From the NCBI GenBank assembly GCA_004020315.1, contig SAQG01000014.1, forward strand, positions 89,946 through 153,945: a DNA stretch of 64,000 nucleotides. The letters run 5' to 3'. Position numbers and translations under genes: made by a program. Below, piece by piece: positions 9,355 through 18,271 of the stretch. Source of the stretch: Mesorhizobium sp. GTDB taxonomy: Bacteria; Pseudomonadota; Alphaproteobacteria; Rhizobiales; Rhizobiaceae. Below the pieces are notes generated by a model. The model searched no databases, had not been told where the DNA came from, and saw nothing but the letters and a program-made list of their open reading frames with translations. The stretch's first letter is position 1. The number at the start of each line of letters is the position of its first letter.

Positions 9355-10272
9355 TTACTTCACCGCGCCTGCGGTCATGCCCATGATCAGATAGCGCTCC
9401 AGCGCGATGCCGATGACGGCGAGTGGCGTGATCGCGGCGGTGGCCAGCGCCGCCATCGACCACCAGTTGATGCCCTGCGAGCCGGTCTGGCTCGCCACCA
9501 TGACGGGAATGGTCTTGGCGTCGGTCGAGGTCAGGAGTGCGGCGAAGAAATACTCGTTCCAGCACAGCACCATCGCCAGGATGAAGGCGGCGACCATGCC
9601 CGGCAGCGCGATCGGCATGACGATGCGGAAGAAGGCGCCCCAGATCGACAGGCCGTCGACGAGGGCTGCTTCCTCCAGTTCGACTGGAATCGAATTGAAC
9701 TGGTCGCGCATGATCCAGATGACGATCGGTAGCACCATCAGCGTGTAGAGCAGGATCAGCCCGATGCGGGTGTCGAGCATGCCGACTTCCCGGTACAGCA
9801 CGAGAAAGGGCAGGGCGAGCACCACCGGTGGCAGGATCAACTGCGACAGAAAGAAAAAGGAGATGTCCTCATTCTTGAACCATGCGAAGTGATAGCGGTA
9901 GCGGGTCAGGCCGTAGGCGGCGAGACTGCCGATGACAATGGCGAGGCTGGACGCGCCGACCGAGGTGATGACCGAATTCATGAAGCGCTTGATGAACTCG
10001 TCGCGCACCGTCGACGTCCGGAAGATCGAGTCCGGCGACAGGCCGAGCGAGCGCCAGCCCTTCCAGTCCGGCTGGAAGTCGACGAACGGGATGAGATGGC
10101 CCTGGGTGACGTCGACGGCTGTCTTGAAAGAGGTGGTTATCGTCCAGTAGATCGGGAACAGGCAGATGAAGGCCCAGAACACCAGCGCGCCGTAGATGAA
10201 GATGCGGTTCGCGAAAAAGCTCGCCGGCGAGCGGATTTCGGAAGCGGCATAATCGGTGGTCTGGACGCTCAT
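9355..10272 (-). CDS. carbohydrate ABC transporter permease, MalG type
   Basis: A 305-residue inner-membrane protein with six predicted spans and the EAA loop ELEEAALVDGLSIWGAFFRI, then MPIALPG, which contacts the ATPase. It is the second permease of a CUT1 sugar importer. It follows the MalF-type gene by 13 nt on the same strand, with the binding protein first in the operon. The ATP-binding subunit is encoded divergently at 13466. Substrate not readable; the mutarotase and kinase downstream of the ATPase suggest a free monosaccharide or sugar alcohol. Confidence 0.92.
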   Translation of the reverse strand: MSVQTTDYAASEIRSPASFFANRIFIYGALVFWAFICLFPIYWTITTSFKTAVDVTQGHLIPFVDFQPDWKGWRSLGLSPDSIFRTSTVRDEFIKRFMNSVITSVGASSLAIVIGSLAAYGLTRYRYHFAWFKNEDISFFFLSQLILPPVVLALPFLVLYREVGMLDTRIGLILLYTLMVLPIVIWIMRDQFNSIPVELEEAALVDGLSIWGAFFRIVMPIALPGMVAAFILAMVLCWNEYFFAALLTSTDAKTIPVMVASQTGSQGINWWSMAALATAAITPLAVIGIALERYLIMGMTAGAVK

Positions 10273-10285
10273 GTCGCCGCCTCTA

Positions 10286-11407
10286 TCAATTGACGTTGCG
10301 CACGAAGCGGTTGGCGAATTTCAACAGCCACGTCACGAACACGATGATGATGATGAGGTAGGCCATCGCCAGCATGGTGCCGTAGCCGACATTCGAGCGG
10401 TCGCGATACTCGCGGTAGATGAAACTCGACACGGAATCGGTCGCGCCGCCCGGGCCACCCGAGGTGACGGTGATGATGATATCGGCAAGCTTCAGCTTGA
10501 AGATAATGCGCAGGATGATCGCCGTCACCGATACCGGCAGCATCAATGGGAAGGTGACCTGCCAGAAGGTCTGCCAGGCATTGGCGCCGTCTACCCTGGC
10601 CGCCTCCAGCACCTCGCGGGACATCGCCTGAAGGCCGGCGAGCAGCATGATCATCATGAACGGGATGAACGTCCAGGCATCCAGCACCATGATCGAGATG
10701 CGGGCGGTGATCGGGTTTGAGAAGAAGGCGGGGTTTTCCCAGCCGAGCTGGCGCGCCAGCTCGGCGGCCGGCCCGAACCGGTATTCCATCAGCGACTTGC
10801 CGATCATCCACGACACGGCGACCGGCGACAGCATCAACGGCATGAGGAAGACGACACGGAAGAATTTACGCGCTCGGATCTGTGCGTTGAGCAGCAGGGC
10901 GAGACCAAAGGCGATGACATACTCGACCAGCACGGCGAGCACATAGAGCACCATGTTGAACAGCGCGTTGCGGTAGTAAGGGTCGGCCAGCATCTGCCAG
11001 AAATTGTCGAGCCCGTTGAACTTCCGGCCGGAGAAGGAACTGAGGTTCCAGTCGGTCAGCGCGATGTAGAAGCCGAACAGCGTCGGGAAGATCACCATGG
11101 CGATGGTGAACAGCAGCGCCGGCAGCAGGAACAGCGCGCGCTGGCCGTCTTCGCCGCGCGTCAGCACCTGGCCGATGCCGAGCGCAACCCCCCACAGCAC
11201 ATAGGCATAGACGACCGGCCGCCAAGTCTCGAAGCCGATGGTGTCGACCTCTGTCTTGTAAAGGATCTGAACTGCGATCACTGCCAGCAGGCCGAGCGTC
11301 GCAGCTGCCATCAACGCCCGGCCGAGCCGCTTGCGGCCCGGCGATATCAGATCGGATGGAGCGGCGTTTGCCGGCCACGCATCGGTGGGCAAAGTCTGGT
11401 CAGCCAC
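10286..11407 (-). CDS. carbohydrate ABC transporter permease, MalF type
   Basis: Inner-membrane permease of the CUT1 family, 373 residues from a GTG at 11407 (VADQTLPTDAW). The frame stays open to 11488, but that extension would start only 19 nt after the binding-protein stop and would translate two hairpins, so the GTG is preferred. EAA loop: VLEAARVDGANAWQTFWQVT, then FPLMLPVS. About eight hydrophobic segments, including an extra N-terminal pair. It forms the membrane channel with the MalG-type partner directly downstream. Confidence 0.88.
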   Translation of the reverse strand: MADQTLPTDAWPANAAPSDLISPGRKRLGRALMAAATLGLLAVIAVQILYKTEVDTIGFETWRPVVYAYVLWGVALGIGQVLTRGEDGQRALFLLPALLFTIAMVIFPTLFGFYIALTDWNLSSFSGRKFNGLDNFWQMLADPYYRNALFNMVLYVLAVLVEYVIAFGLALLLNAQIRARKFFRVVFLMPLMLSPVAVSWMIGKSLMEYRFGPAAELARQLGWENPAFFSNPITARISIMVLDAWTFIPFMMIMLLAGLQAMSREVLEAARVDGANAWQTFWQVTFPLMLPVSVTAIILRIIFKLKLADIIITVTSGGPGGATDSVSSFIYREYRDRSNVGYGTMLAMAYLIIIIVFVTWLLKFANRFVRNVN

Positions 11408-11435
11408 GCGTCTCGTCCGTTCATCGAATGCTTTA

Positions 11436-11486
11436 TGACCGGCTGGCCGGTCAAGGTGCGGTCCGGCGGCTTTGCGTCGCCGGACC
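11436..11486 (-). promoter_or_regulatory. two tandem intercistronic hairpins between binding protein and permease genes
   Basis: GGTCCGGCG/CGCCGGACC (9-bp stem, 11460-11486) and TGACCGGC/GCCGGTCA (8-bp stem, 11436-11453), both without a T-run. Stable non-terminating hairpins directly after a binding-protein gene commonly protect that part of the mRNA and raise binding-protein output relative to permeases. Confidence 0.55.
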
Positions 11487-11507
11487 ACGGTTCACTACAG
11501 TCCCAGC

Positions 11508-13172
11508 CTACATGCCGAGCGAGGCCTTGTAGAGCTTGACCTGGTTTTCGCGGCCGATCTGGTCGGTCAACTTCTCCCAGGCGGCTGCAATGGCGTCGGC
11601 GCCTTCCTGCGCCGTCATCTTGCCGGCAAACGTGTTGGCCAGGATGTCCTCGGCGGCGCTGTAATACTGGAAGATGCCGGGGATGCGCGGCTCGATCGCG
11701 GCGTTCGGATGGTTGTAGCTGTCGGCCTCCGACTTGAGATACGAGGTGATGAACGCCTCGTCGTAACCGGCCGCCACCCATTCCGGAATGTCGAAATGCG
11801 AGTTGCGGTAGGGCTGGAATCCGGACGGGTACATGGCCGTCCAGATCGACAGGTCCTTGCCGCCGAGATGGGCCGCGGCCGACCATGCCGCCTTCTTCTT
11901 CTTTTCGTCGCTGTCGACGCGAGCCATGACGTAGACGCCCCAGCCGAGATAGGCGCAGTTCGGCGCATGGTTCGGGCCGCTGGCGAGCTTGTCCCATTGG
12001 CCGGTTTTGGAATTGTAGACGTCGTCCGAGCCGGGCAGGATCGAGAAGCCGGTGACGTCGCCGACGACAGAACTGTCGTTGGTCTTGACGTTGGAACCGA
12101 CGTCGCCCCACCAGGTGACCATCGACCCGGTGCCGGCCAGGAATTGCTGGAAGGCCGTGGTGTTCGGGTCGGCGTTGATCTGGTCGGCAGGCTCCGACGG
12201 CAGCGCGTCGATCACGTCCTGGATCGCCCGCACCCAGGCCGGGTTGTTGATGCGCGGCTTCATCGTGTCGGCGTCGAACAGCCAGGCCTTGTCGTCGGGA
12301 TGCTTGGCATAGGCGGTGGCGCGGCTGCCGAGGAAGTAGAAGCCGAAGCCGCCCCAGGCCTTGGGTGCATCGAGATAGCCGAAGACGTCCTGGCCCTGGA
12401 ACTGCTTGCCCTTGAGGAACTTGGTCACCGCCTGCACCTGCTGCCAGGTCTTCGGCACGCCCCATTCACCGCCGCCGCCGCTGTCCTTCCATGCCTTGGC
12501 GAGGTCGGCATCGGCAAACACATCGGTGCGGTAGTTGAAATTGTGCGCGTCACCGTCGACGGTCACGCGGTACTGCTTGCCGTCCCATGTGCCGACCGGT
12601 GGCTGCAGATAGGCCACGACGTCCTTCATGTCGATCTGGTCCTTGACCCAGTCCGGCATTTCGGAAGTGAGGCCTTTGCCGCAGACGTCGCCTTCGAACG
12701 GCGCGCCCATCTCGATGATGTCGAAATCGACGGTGCCGGTGGCGATCGACTGCTGCAGGCGCGCGTTGTAGTCCGCCTGCGCCAGGTCGATCCAGTTGAT
12801 CTTGGCGCCGGTATAGGTCTCCCACGGCTTCAGGAAGCCGCGAAACAGCACATTGTGCAGGTTCTGATTGTTGAGCCCCATGAAAGTGAGCTCCACACCG
12901 GCGAACTCGCCTTCCTTGACGTTGGCCTTGGTCGCCGCCAGGCAAAGCTCGCCGACTTGCTGGAAGTCGGCATCGGTCGGCTGGCCCTTGCCGACACCGG
13001 GAATCTGCAGGATCTGCGCGCGCAACTCGCTTGCGGCGGAAGCCGGGCGCGTCAGCGCGCCAAGCCCGGCGCCGGATGCCGCTGCGACCGCGGCCATGCT
13101 GGCCGCGCCCTTGAGGACATCGCGGCGAGTGGCTCCCGCACGCATAAATTGATTGTAAAGGCTGACTTTCAT
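11508..13172 (-). CDS. extracellular solute-binding protein, Tat-exported, of a sugar ABC importer
   Basis: A 554-residue periplasmic binding protein of family 1. The N-terminus carries a twin-arginine signal (TRRDVLKG, Arg16-Arg17) followed by an Ala-rich hydrophobic stretch ending near PASAAS. This points to folding before export by the Tat system. The body has family-1 features such as GVPKTWQQV and FQQFLAGTGSMVTWWGDVG. It is about 130 residues longer than common CUT1 binding proteins. First gene of the operon with both permeases. A TTGACA element lies about 200 nt upstream. Confidence 0.88.
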   Translation of the reverse strand: MKVSLYNQFMRAGATRRDVLKGAASMAAVAAASGAGLGALTRPASAASELRAQILQIPGVGKGQPTDADFQQVGELCLAATKANVKEGEFAGVELTFMGLNNQNLHNVLFRGFLKPWETYTGAKINWIDLAQADYNARLQQSIATGTVDFDIIEMGAPFEGDVCGKGLTSEMPDWVKDQIDMKDVVAYLQPPVGTWDGKQYRVTVDGDAHNFNYRTDVFADADLAKAWKDSGGGGEWGVPKTWQQVQAVTKFLKGKQFQGQDVFGYLDAPKAWGGFGFYFLGSRATAYAKHPDDKAWLFDADTMKPRINNPAWVRAIQDVIDALPSEPADQINADPNTTAFQQFLAGTGSMVTWWGDVGSNVKTNDSSVVGDVTGFSILPGSDDVYNSKTGQWDKLASGPNHAPNCAYLGWGVYVMARVDSDEKKKKAAWSAAAHLGGKDLSIWTAMYPSGFQPYRNSHFDIPEWVAAGYDEAFITSYLKSEADSYNHPNAAIEPRIPGIFQYYSAAEDILANTFAGKMTAQEGADAIAAAWEKLTDQIGRENQVKLYKASLGM

Positions 13173-13351
13173 TTCGTTCCTCCCAGAATCTCAATGGTGA
13201 TTGTTCGGGTGTTTGGAGCGCTGGACGTGTTCCCCAACAACAGCGACTCCTAGAAATAGCGGCCCAAGTTTTCCTCCCGCGACACTTCGATTTCCGTGGT
13301 CCGGACTAGCGTGCCGGCGCGCCCGGAACCGGGTCATAGCCCGAGCCCTTT

Positions 13352-13380
13352 CACTATTCTCACAACAAGTGCCGTGTCAA
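13352..13380 (-). promoter_or_regulatory. candidate promoter for the binding protein-permease operon
   Basis: On the minus strand TTGACA (13375-13380), perfect, is followed after 16-17 nt by AATAGT/ATAGTG. The intergenic region 13173-13465 (293 nt) separates the divergent binding-protein and ATPase genes and must carry both promoters. The -10 is weak. Confidence 0.4.
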
Positions 13381-13465
13381 CGAGAATGGGGTTTTTTATC
13401 TATAAAAGACTGACTTGCCCTCGCCGTTTGCGTTGTTTAGCTTCACCGCAACGAAAGGGGGGCTC

Positions 13466-14524
<1,059 letters not shown>

Positions 14525-14539
14525 CACTTTGAATTTTGC

Positions 14540-14583
14540 GCATGATCTTATCCGAGAAACGGCGACACTTTTCGGAATCATGC
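14540..14583. repeat. mesorhizobial-type intergenic palindromic repeat
   Basis: GCATGATCTTATCCGAGAAA pairs imperfectly with ACTTTTCGGAATCATGC across a short centre. The GCATGATC...CCGAAAA...TTTTCGG.ATCATGC pattern recurs in intergenic regions of mesorhizobia. It lies between the ATPase and mutarotase genes. A decayed relative is at 40428. Confidence 0.6.
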
Positions 14584-14622
14584 GGTAGGTTTCACATCAA
14601 AAAGCCCGTCGGGAGGAATGCC

Positions 14623-15075
14623 ATGCTCAAAGGGATCAATCCGCTGCTCAATGCCGACGTGCTCCATGCGCTGCGGGCGATGGGCCATGGCGACGACTTG
14701 ATCATCGCTGACACCAACTTCCCCTCCGATTCGGTGGCGCGCCAGACCGTGCTCGGCCGGCTGCTGCGCATCGATGCGCCGGCGGCGGACGTGGTCAAGG
14801 CGGTGCTGTCGCTCTATCCGCTGGACAATTTCGTCGATGACGCCGCCGCCCGCATGGAGATCGTCGGCAAACCGGACGAGATTCCCGCCGTGCAGAGGCA
14901 AGTGCAAGACGAGATCGATGCTGCGGAGGGCAAGGCCTGGCCGATGATTTCGGTCGAGCGCTACGCCTTCTACGAACGCGCCAAAAAGGCCTACTGCGTC
15001 ATCCAGACCGGCGAGCGCCGCTTCTATGGCTGTTTTGCGTTCCGCAAGGGCGTCGTTCCGCCGGATGCGGAGTAG
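14623..15075 (+). CDS. fucU: RbsD/FucU family sugar mutarotase
   Basis: A 150-residue cytoplasmic mutarotase that interconverts the anomers of a free sugar (fucose for FucU, ribose for RbsD). The FucU-like motif MGHGDDLIIADTNFP holds the catalytic His22 and neighbouring acidic residues. The C-terminal AFYERAKKAY and RRFYGCFAF match the FucU group better than RbsD. A clear GGAGG precedes the ATG. It sits 4 nt before the kinase gene and after the ABC ATPase gene, supplying the right anomer to the kinase or to the AKR-type dehydrogenase. Sugar identity is inferred. Confidence 0.88.
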   Translation: MLKGINPLLNADVLHALRAMGHGDDLIIADTNFPSDSVARQTVLGRLLRIDAPAADVVKAVLSLYPLDNFVDDAAARMEIVGKPDEIPAVQRQVQDEIDAAEGKAWPMISVERYAFYERAKKAYCVIQTGERRFYGCFAFRKGVVPPDAE

Positions 15076-15079
15076 GAAG

Positions 15080-16006
15080 ATGCCAGGCAAGCCTGTCGTC
15101 ATATTGGGCGTCTTCGTCGCCGATACCGCCTACCGCGCCGCCCGCCAACCGCGCATGGGCGAGACGATCCTCGGTACATCCTTCACGCTGGGCCCCGGCG
15201 GCAAGGGCTCGAACCAGGCGGTTGCGGCCGGCCGTCTCGGTGCCGAGATCACTTTTCTGACGCGCCTTGGCGTCGATCCCTTTGCCGATATGGCCAGGCA
15301 GACCTGGACGCAGGCCGGGGTGAAGAGCGCCGTCATCGACACGCCTCAGAGTTATACGGGTGCGGCCTATATCTTCGTCGAGGAGACGAGCGGCAACAAC
15401 GCCATCATCGTCAGCCCCGGTGCGGCCATGCTGATTTCGCCCGACGACATCGAGGCTAACGCCGGCCTGATCCGCTCGGCCGGCGTCTTCGTCACTCAGC
15501 TCGAACAGCCGATCGAGGCGGCGATGCGAGCGCTAGAGATCGCTCGCGGGGCAGGGGTGACGACCATCCTCAACCCGGCGCCGGCGACAAAGCTTCCTGA
15601 CCGCATCTATACGCTCTGCGACTATGTCACGCCCAACGAGACCGAGGCCGAGGAACTGACCGGCATCAAGGTGTCCTCCATCGACGACGCCCGCCGCGCC
15701 GCCGACAGTTTACTTGCAAAGGGTGTCGGCGCCGTCATCGTGACGCTCGGTGAAAAGGGCGCGCTTTTGCATACGGTTGATCGCTCCGACCATGTCGGCG
15801 CGATCAACGCCGGTTCCGTGGTCGAGACAACCGGCGCAGGCGACGCCTTCAATGGCGGCCTGGCCGCAGCACTTGCGAGAGGGGTGGAACCGCTGCAGGC
15901 GGTCCGCTTCGCCTGCGCCGTCGCCGGCATTTCGGTGACGCGGCCCGGCACCGCGCCGTCGATGCCATCACTGCAGGAGGTCGAGGCGCTGCTCGCCAAT
16001 GGGTGA
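15080..16006 (+). CDS. rbsK: ribokinase-family (PfkB) sugar kinase
   Basis: A 308-residue PfkB kinase phosphorylating a sugar with ATP. Motif GPGGKGSNQAVAAGRLGA (first PfkB signature) is near residue 36. The second signature ETTGAGDAFNGGLAAAL carries the catalytic Asp. NETEAEELTG is typical of ribokinases. Start at ATG 15080 behind GGAGTAGGAAG; the upstream in-frame Met at 15026 would overlap fucU. Next to a FucU-type mutarotase it may act on ribose or a related aldose; the symbol reflects the subfamily, not a proven substrate. Confidence 0.82.
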   Translation: MPGKPVVILGVFVADTAYRAARQPRMGETILGTSFTLGPGGKGSNQAVAAGRLGAEITFLTRLGVDPFADMARQTWTQAGVKSAVIDTPQSYTGAAYIFVEETSGNNAIIVSPGAAMLISPDDIEANAGLIRSAGVFVTQLEQPIEAAMRALEIARGAGVTTILNPAPATKLPDRIYTLCDYVTPNETEAEELTGIKVSSIDDARRAADSLLAKGVGAVIVTLGEKGALLHTVDRSDHVGAINAGSVVETTGAGDAFNGGLAAALARGVEPLQAVRFACAVAGISVTRPGTAPSMPSLQEVEALLANG

Positions 16007-16336
16007 GGCCGCGCAGGCTCGCCGGCGCTCTCGACTGTCGTTCGTTCCGTCCACGGTGACATATTAGCCACAGTTAATATGAATCGGCAAACCTATCTTG
16101 CGTCATTGGCATAGGTGTCCCGTAATGGGTCACTGGGTCTGGCGCCGCAATTGCACGGTCAGCAATACCGGGGGGGGCACCTTGACCTGGCAATCGGGGG
16201 GTAATCTGGGGGCCCCGCCGCTTCGCAAATGGAGCGGCGGGCGCTTTCACGGCACCACACCATCAGAAGCCGCCGGCGGATAGGAATGTTTTGCAGTGCT
16301 CGCGGGGAAGTACCTGTCGCGCCGAATGAGGCGGGT
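16007..16336. other. gene-free region with G-runs
   Basis: No credible ORF is seen. Three G-tracts (8, 6 and 5 G) occur within 16170-16215. The region separates convergent transcripts (kinase and channel). No T-tailed hairpin was identified. Confidence 0.4.
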
Positions 16337-17122
16337 CTAGCCGCGAACCCCGGACAATTCGCGGACCTCCGCCCGCAGCGCCTGTAGCTCCGCCAGGATG
16401 TTGGCCTGATCGCTATGCAGCGTTGCTCTGTCGGCCGATTCTACAGCTTCATGCTCGGCCTCCATCGCCGAAACGATCACGCCGATGAACAGATTGAGCA
16501 CGGTGAACGAGGTCGCGATGATGAATGGGATGAAGAACAGCCATGCGGTCGGATAGACTTCCATGACCGGGCGCACCACGCCGTCCGACCAGCCTTCGAG
16601 AGTCATGACCTGGAAAAGCGTGAAGAGCGATTCCGGTATGCCGCCGAACAGTTCGGGAAAGGACGAGCCGTAGAGCTTCGTCGCCATCACCGCAAAGACG
16701 TAGAACACCAGCCCAAGCAACAGCATGATCGAGCCCATGCCCGGCAAGGCGGTGATGAAGCCGGTGACGACACGGCGCAGTGACGGAACGATGCTGATCA
16801 GACGCAGGACCCGCAGGATGCGCAGCGCCCTCAGCACGGAGAGCGAACCAGTCGCGGGGATAAGCGCGAAACCGACGACGAAGAGGTCGAAGATGCGCCA
16901 TGGATCACGGAAGAAATGCGCCCTGTAGACGACCACCCGGATCGCGAGTTCGAGCACGAAGACACCGAGGATCGCGCGGTCGATGGCGGTTAGAAGCGGG
17001 CCAAAAGCAGCAATCGCATCGGGCGAGGTTTCGAGGCCGAGCGTGACGGCGTTGATCAGGATCAGCACCATGATCGTGAGGTCGAAATGGCGCGATTCGA
17101 TGAGTGATTTCAGGGCGTCCAA
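16337..17122 (-). CDS. single-domain voltage-gated cation channel (BacNav/ion transport family)
   Basis: A 261-residue six-segment channel subunit, expected to form a tetramer in the inner membrane. S4 carries four arginines at every third position (Arg98, 101, 104, 107 in SVLRALRILRVLRL). The pore loop reads FQVMTLEGWSDG, with the filter T174-L-E-G-W-S-D180 where NaChBac-type sodium channels have TLESW. S6 (TVLNLFIGVIVSAM) leads into an acidic and then coiled-coil tail, the usual tetramerisation helix. No ATG fits: the frame opens with TTG at 17182 or TTG at 17122, and only 17122 has a strong site (GGAGAAG). The glycine at filter position 4 suggests non-sodium, possibly calcium, selectivity (see findings). 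Confidence 0.88.
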   Translation of the reverse strand: MDALKSLIESRHFDLTIMVLILINAVTLGLETSPDAIAAFGPLLTAIDRAILGVFVLELAIRVVVYRAHFFRDPWRIFDLFVVGFALIPATGSLSVLRALRILRVLRLISIVPSLRRVVTGFITALPGMGSIMLLLGLVFYVFAVMATKLYGSSFPELFGGIPESLFTLFQVMTLEGWSDGVVRPVMEVYPTAWLFFIPFIIATSFTVLNLFIGVIVSAMEAEHEAVESADRATLHSDQANILAELQALRAEVRELSGVRG

Positions 17123-17218
17123 GGCTTCTTCTCCGTTAGAGCATCGGACCCAAACGTGGGAACCGGGTTCGGGAAAATCCAATGCTCAAACGCATATGAC
17201 AGCCTTGGAACGCAACAA

Positions 17219-17268
17219 ATACAAAAAGTTGAAACTCTCAGGAAACTGAAACTCGAAACTTTTTGTAT
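17219..17268. promoter_or_regulatory. inverted repeat with four GAAACT copies upstream of the channel gene
   Basis: Perfect 12-bp arms ATACAAAAAGTT (17219-17230) and AACTTTTTGTAT (17257-17268) enclose a 26-nt loop. GAAACT occurs four times, at 17231, 17242, 17248 and 17255, the last overlapping the right arm. It lies about 100 nt upstream of the channel start and could be an operator cluster or an RNA hairpin acting as terminator for transcripts entering from the right. Confidence 0.4.
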
Positions 17269-17294
17269 CAAGGAACCTAGGCCATTCAAAAGAA

Positions 17295-17368
17295 TGGCGC
17301 GAGTGATGGGCTCGAACGCGCGACTCCGGCGTACAGGCCGGTACTCTAACCACTGGGCTACAACCCGC
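17295..17368 (-). pseudogene. decayed tRNA-Asp copy
   Basis: Aligned to the intact tRNA-Asp at 20363-20439 it has scattered substitutions and several one-base indels, including one in the anticodon loop (CCTGTACG instead of CCTGTCACG) and a shortened D-arm. The homology continues about 70 nt into the 5' flank (to 17436). It cannot fold into a normal tRNA. Confidence 0.8.
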
Positions 17369-17436
17369 GCATAGAGGAGCATGTGTCAGCCGTGTTCGTC
17401 GTTGGGGCGGTGGATAAGCCACCGGGTGTCAGGCGG
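17295..17436. repeat. left copy of a tRNA-Asp-plus-leader direct repeat
   Basis: Direct repeat with 20363-20513. The shared flank includes CAGCCGTGTTCGTCGTTGGG and CCACCGGGTGTCA. The two copies bracket about 2.9 kb carrying the EF-hand, flavodoxin-fold and DUF1003 genes. Confidence 0.75.
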
Positions 17437-17722
17437 TACTCGCCAGGGATTGATAGCCCTGGGGCTCGAATGTAACCGCCACAAGGCCAAGCAGCCCGGC
17501 CGGAATGGCCTTCCGGCCCGCTGTCAAAGCGGATCTTATCACGGCGCTATATCGCTGCAGTGACAGCGTTTCTCCGCGGCAGCGCGAAGGATTGCGTGGG
17601 TTTTCGCTCGATCGGGACCAAGGGCAGCGATGATCTACCAACGCGCCAGGAACCATGCGGGGAGCAGCGGGTTTGGCTTGGATGCCGACACGTTCGGTCC
17701 ACCATTCTCCAAGGAGAATACG

Positions 17723-18217
17723 ATGAAATTAGCAAGCAAAACCACAGCAGTCGCCGCGGCGCTGGCTATGCTGGCCTCGCCAGCACTATCCCAGACGACT
17801 TCACCCGCGCCCGCCGCACCTACACAGGATCAAGGTTCGCAGCCATCGCCGAGCGGGCCAACTGAAGACTCCATGCGACAAATGATGCGTCAGATGATGA
17901 CTGAGATGCTGGAAGAGAGAATGCAGGAGCGTGACCGCCCCCGAGCAGAACGACGAGGTGGCGACCGTTGGCACCGCGATTTCCGAAGAGGTCCGCGTGA
18001 CGGGCGCCATATGGGAGGCGGGATGATGCATGGCGCGCGGATGCGAATGATGTTCGCCATCGTGGACGCTGACGGCGATGGTACGCTTTCTCAAACCGAG
18101 GTTCAGGATTTCGTCGGGCGGATATTCAACGCCGTCGACGAGAACGGTGATGACAGCGTCGACAGGGAGGAGATCCGATCCTTCATCCACGGAGGTGCCG
18201 ACGAAACGGGTGAATAA
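17723..18217 (+). CDS. exported EF-hand calcium-binding protein
   Basis: A 164-residue protein with a signal peptide (MKLASKTTAVAAALAML, likely cleavage after ALS) and a Met/Arg/Gly-rich middle region. It has two consecutive EF-hands: a perfect 12-residue loop DADGDGTLSQTE (115-126) and a second DENGDDSVDREE (139-150) with Asp/Asn/Asp at positions 1, 3 and 5 and Glu at 12. Expected to bind Ca2+ in the periplasm. Start chosen at ATG 17723 behind AAGGAG; the upstream in-frame extension lacks a signal sequence. It lies 0.6 kb from the voltage-gated channel gene, divergently. Confidence 0.85.
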   Translation: MKLASKTTAVAAALAMLASPALSQTTSPAPAAPTQDQGSQPSPSGPTEDSMRQMMRQMMTEMLEERMQERDRPRAERRGGDRWHRDFRRGPRDGRHMGGGMMHGARMRMMFAIVDADGDGTLSQTEVQDFVGRIFNAVDENGDDSVDREEIRSFIHGGADETGE

Positions 18218-18271
18218 ATCACTGCAACGTCTTGCGCGCTCCTAGGACGAATTCGGGAAAGGAATTCGGAA

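Noticed and set aside
11472..13253. 593-codon plus-strand frame opposite the binding-protein gene
   Set aside because: Antisense shadow of a well-supported Tat-exported binding protein; no motifs and no ribosome site.
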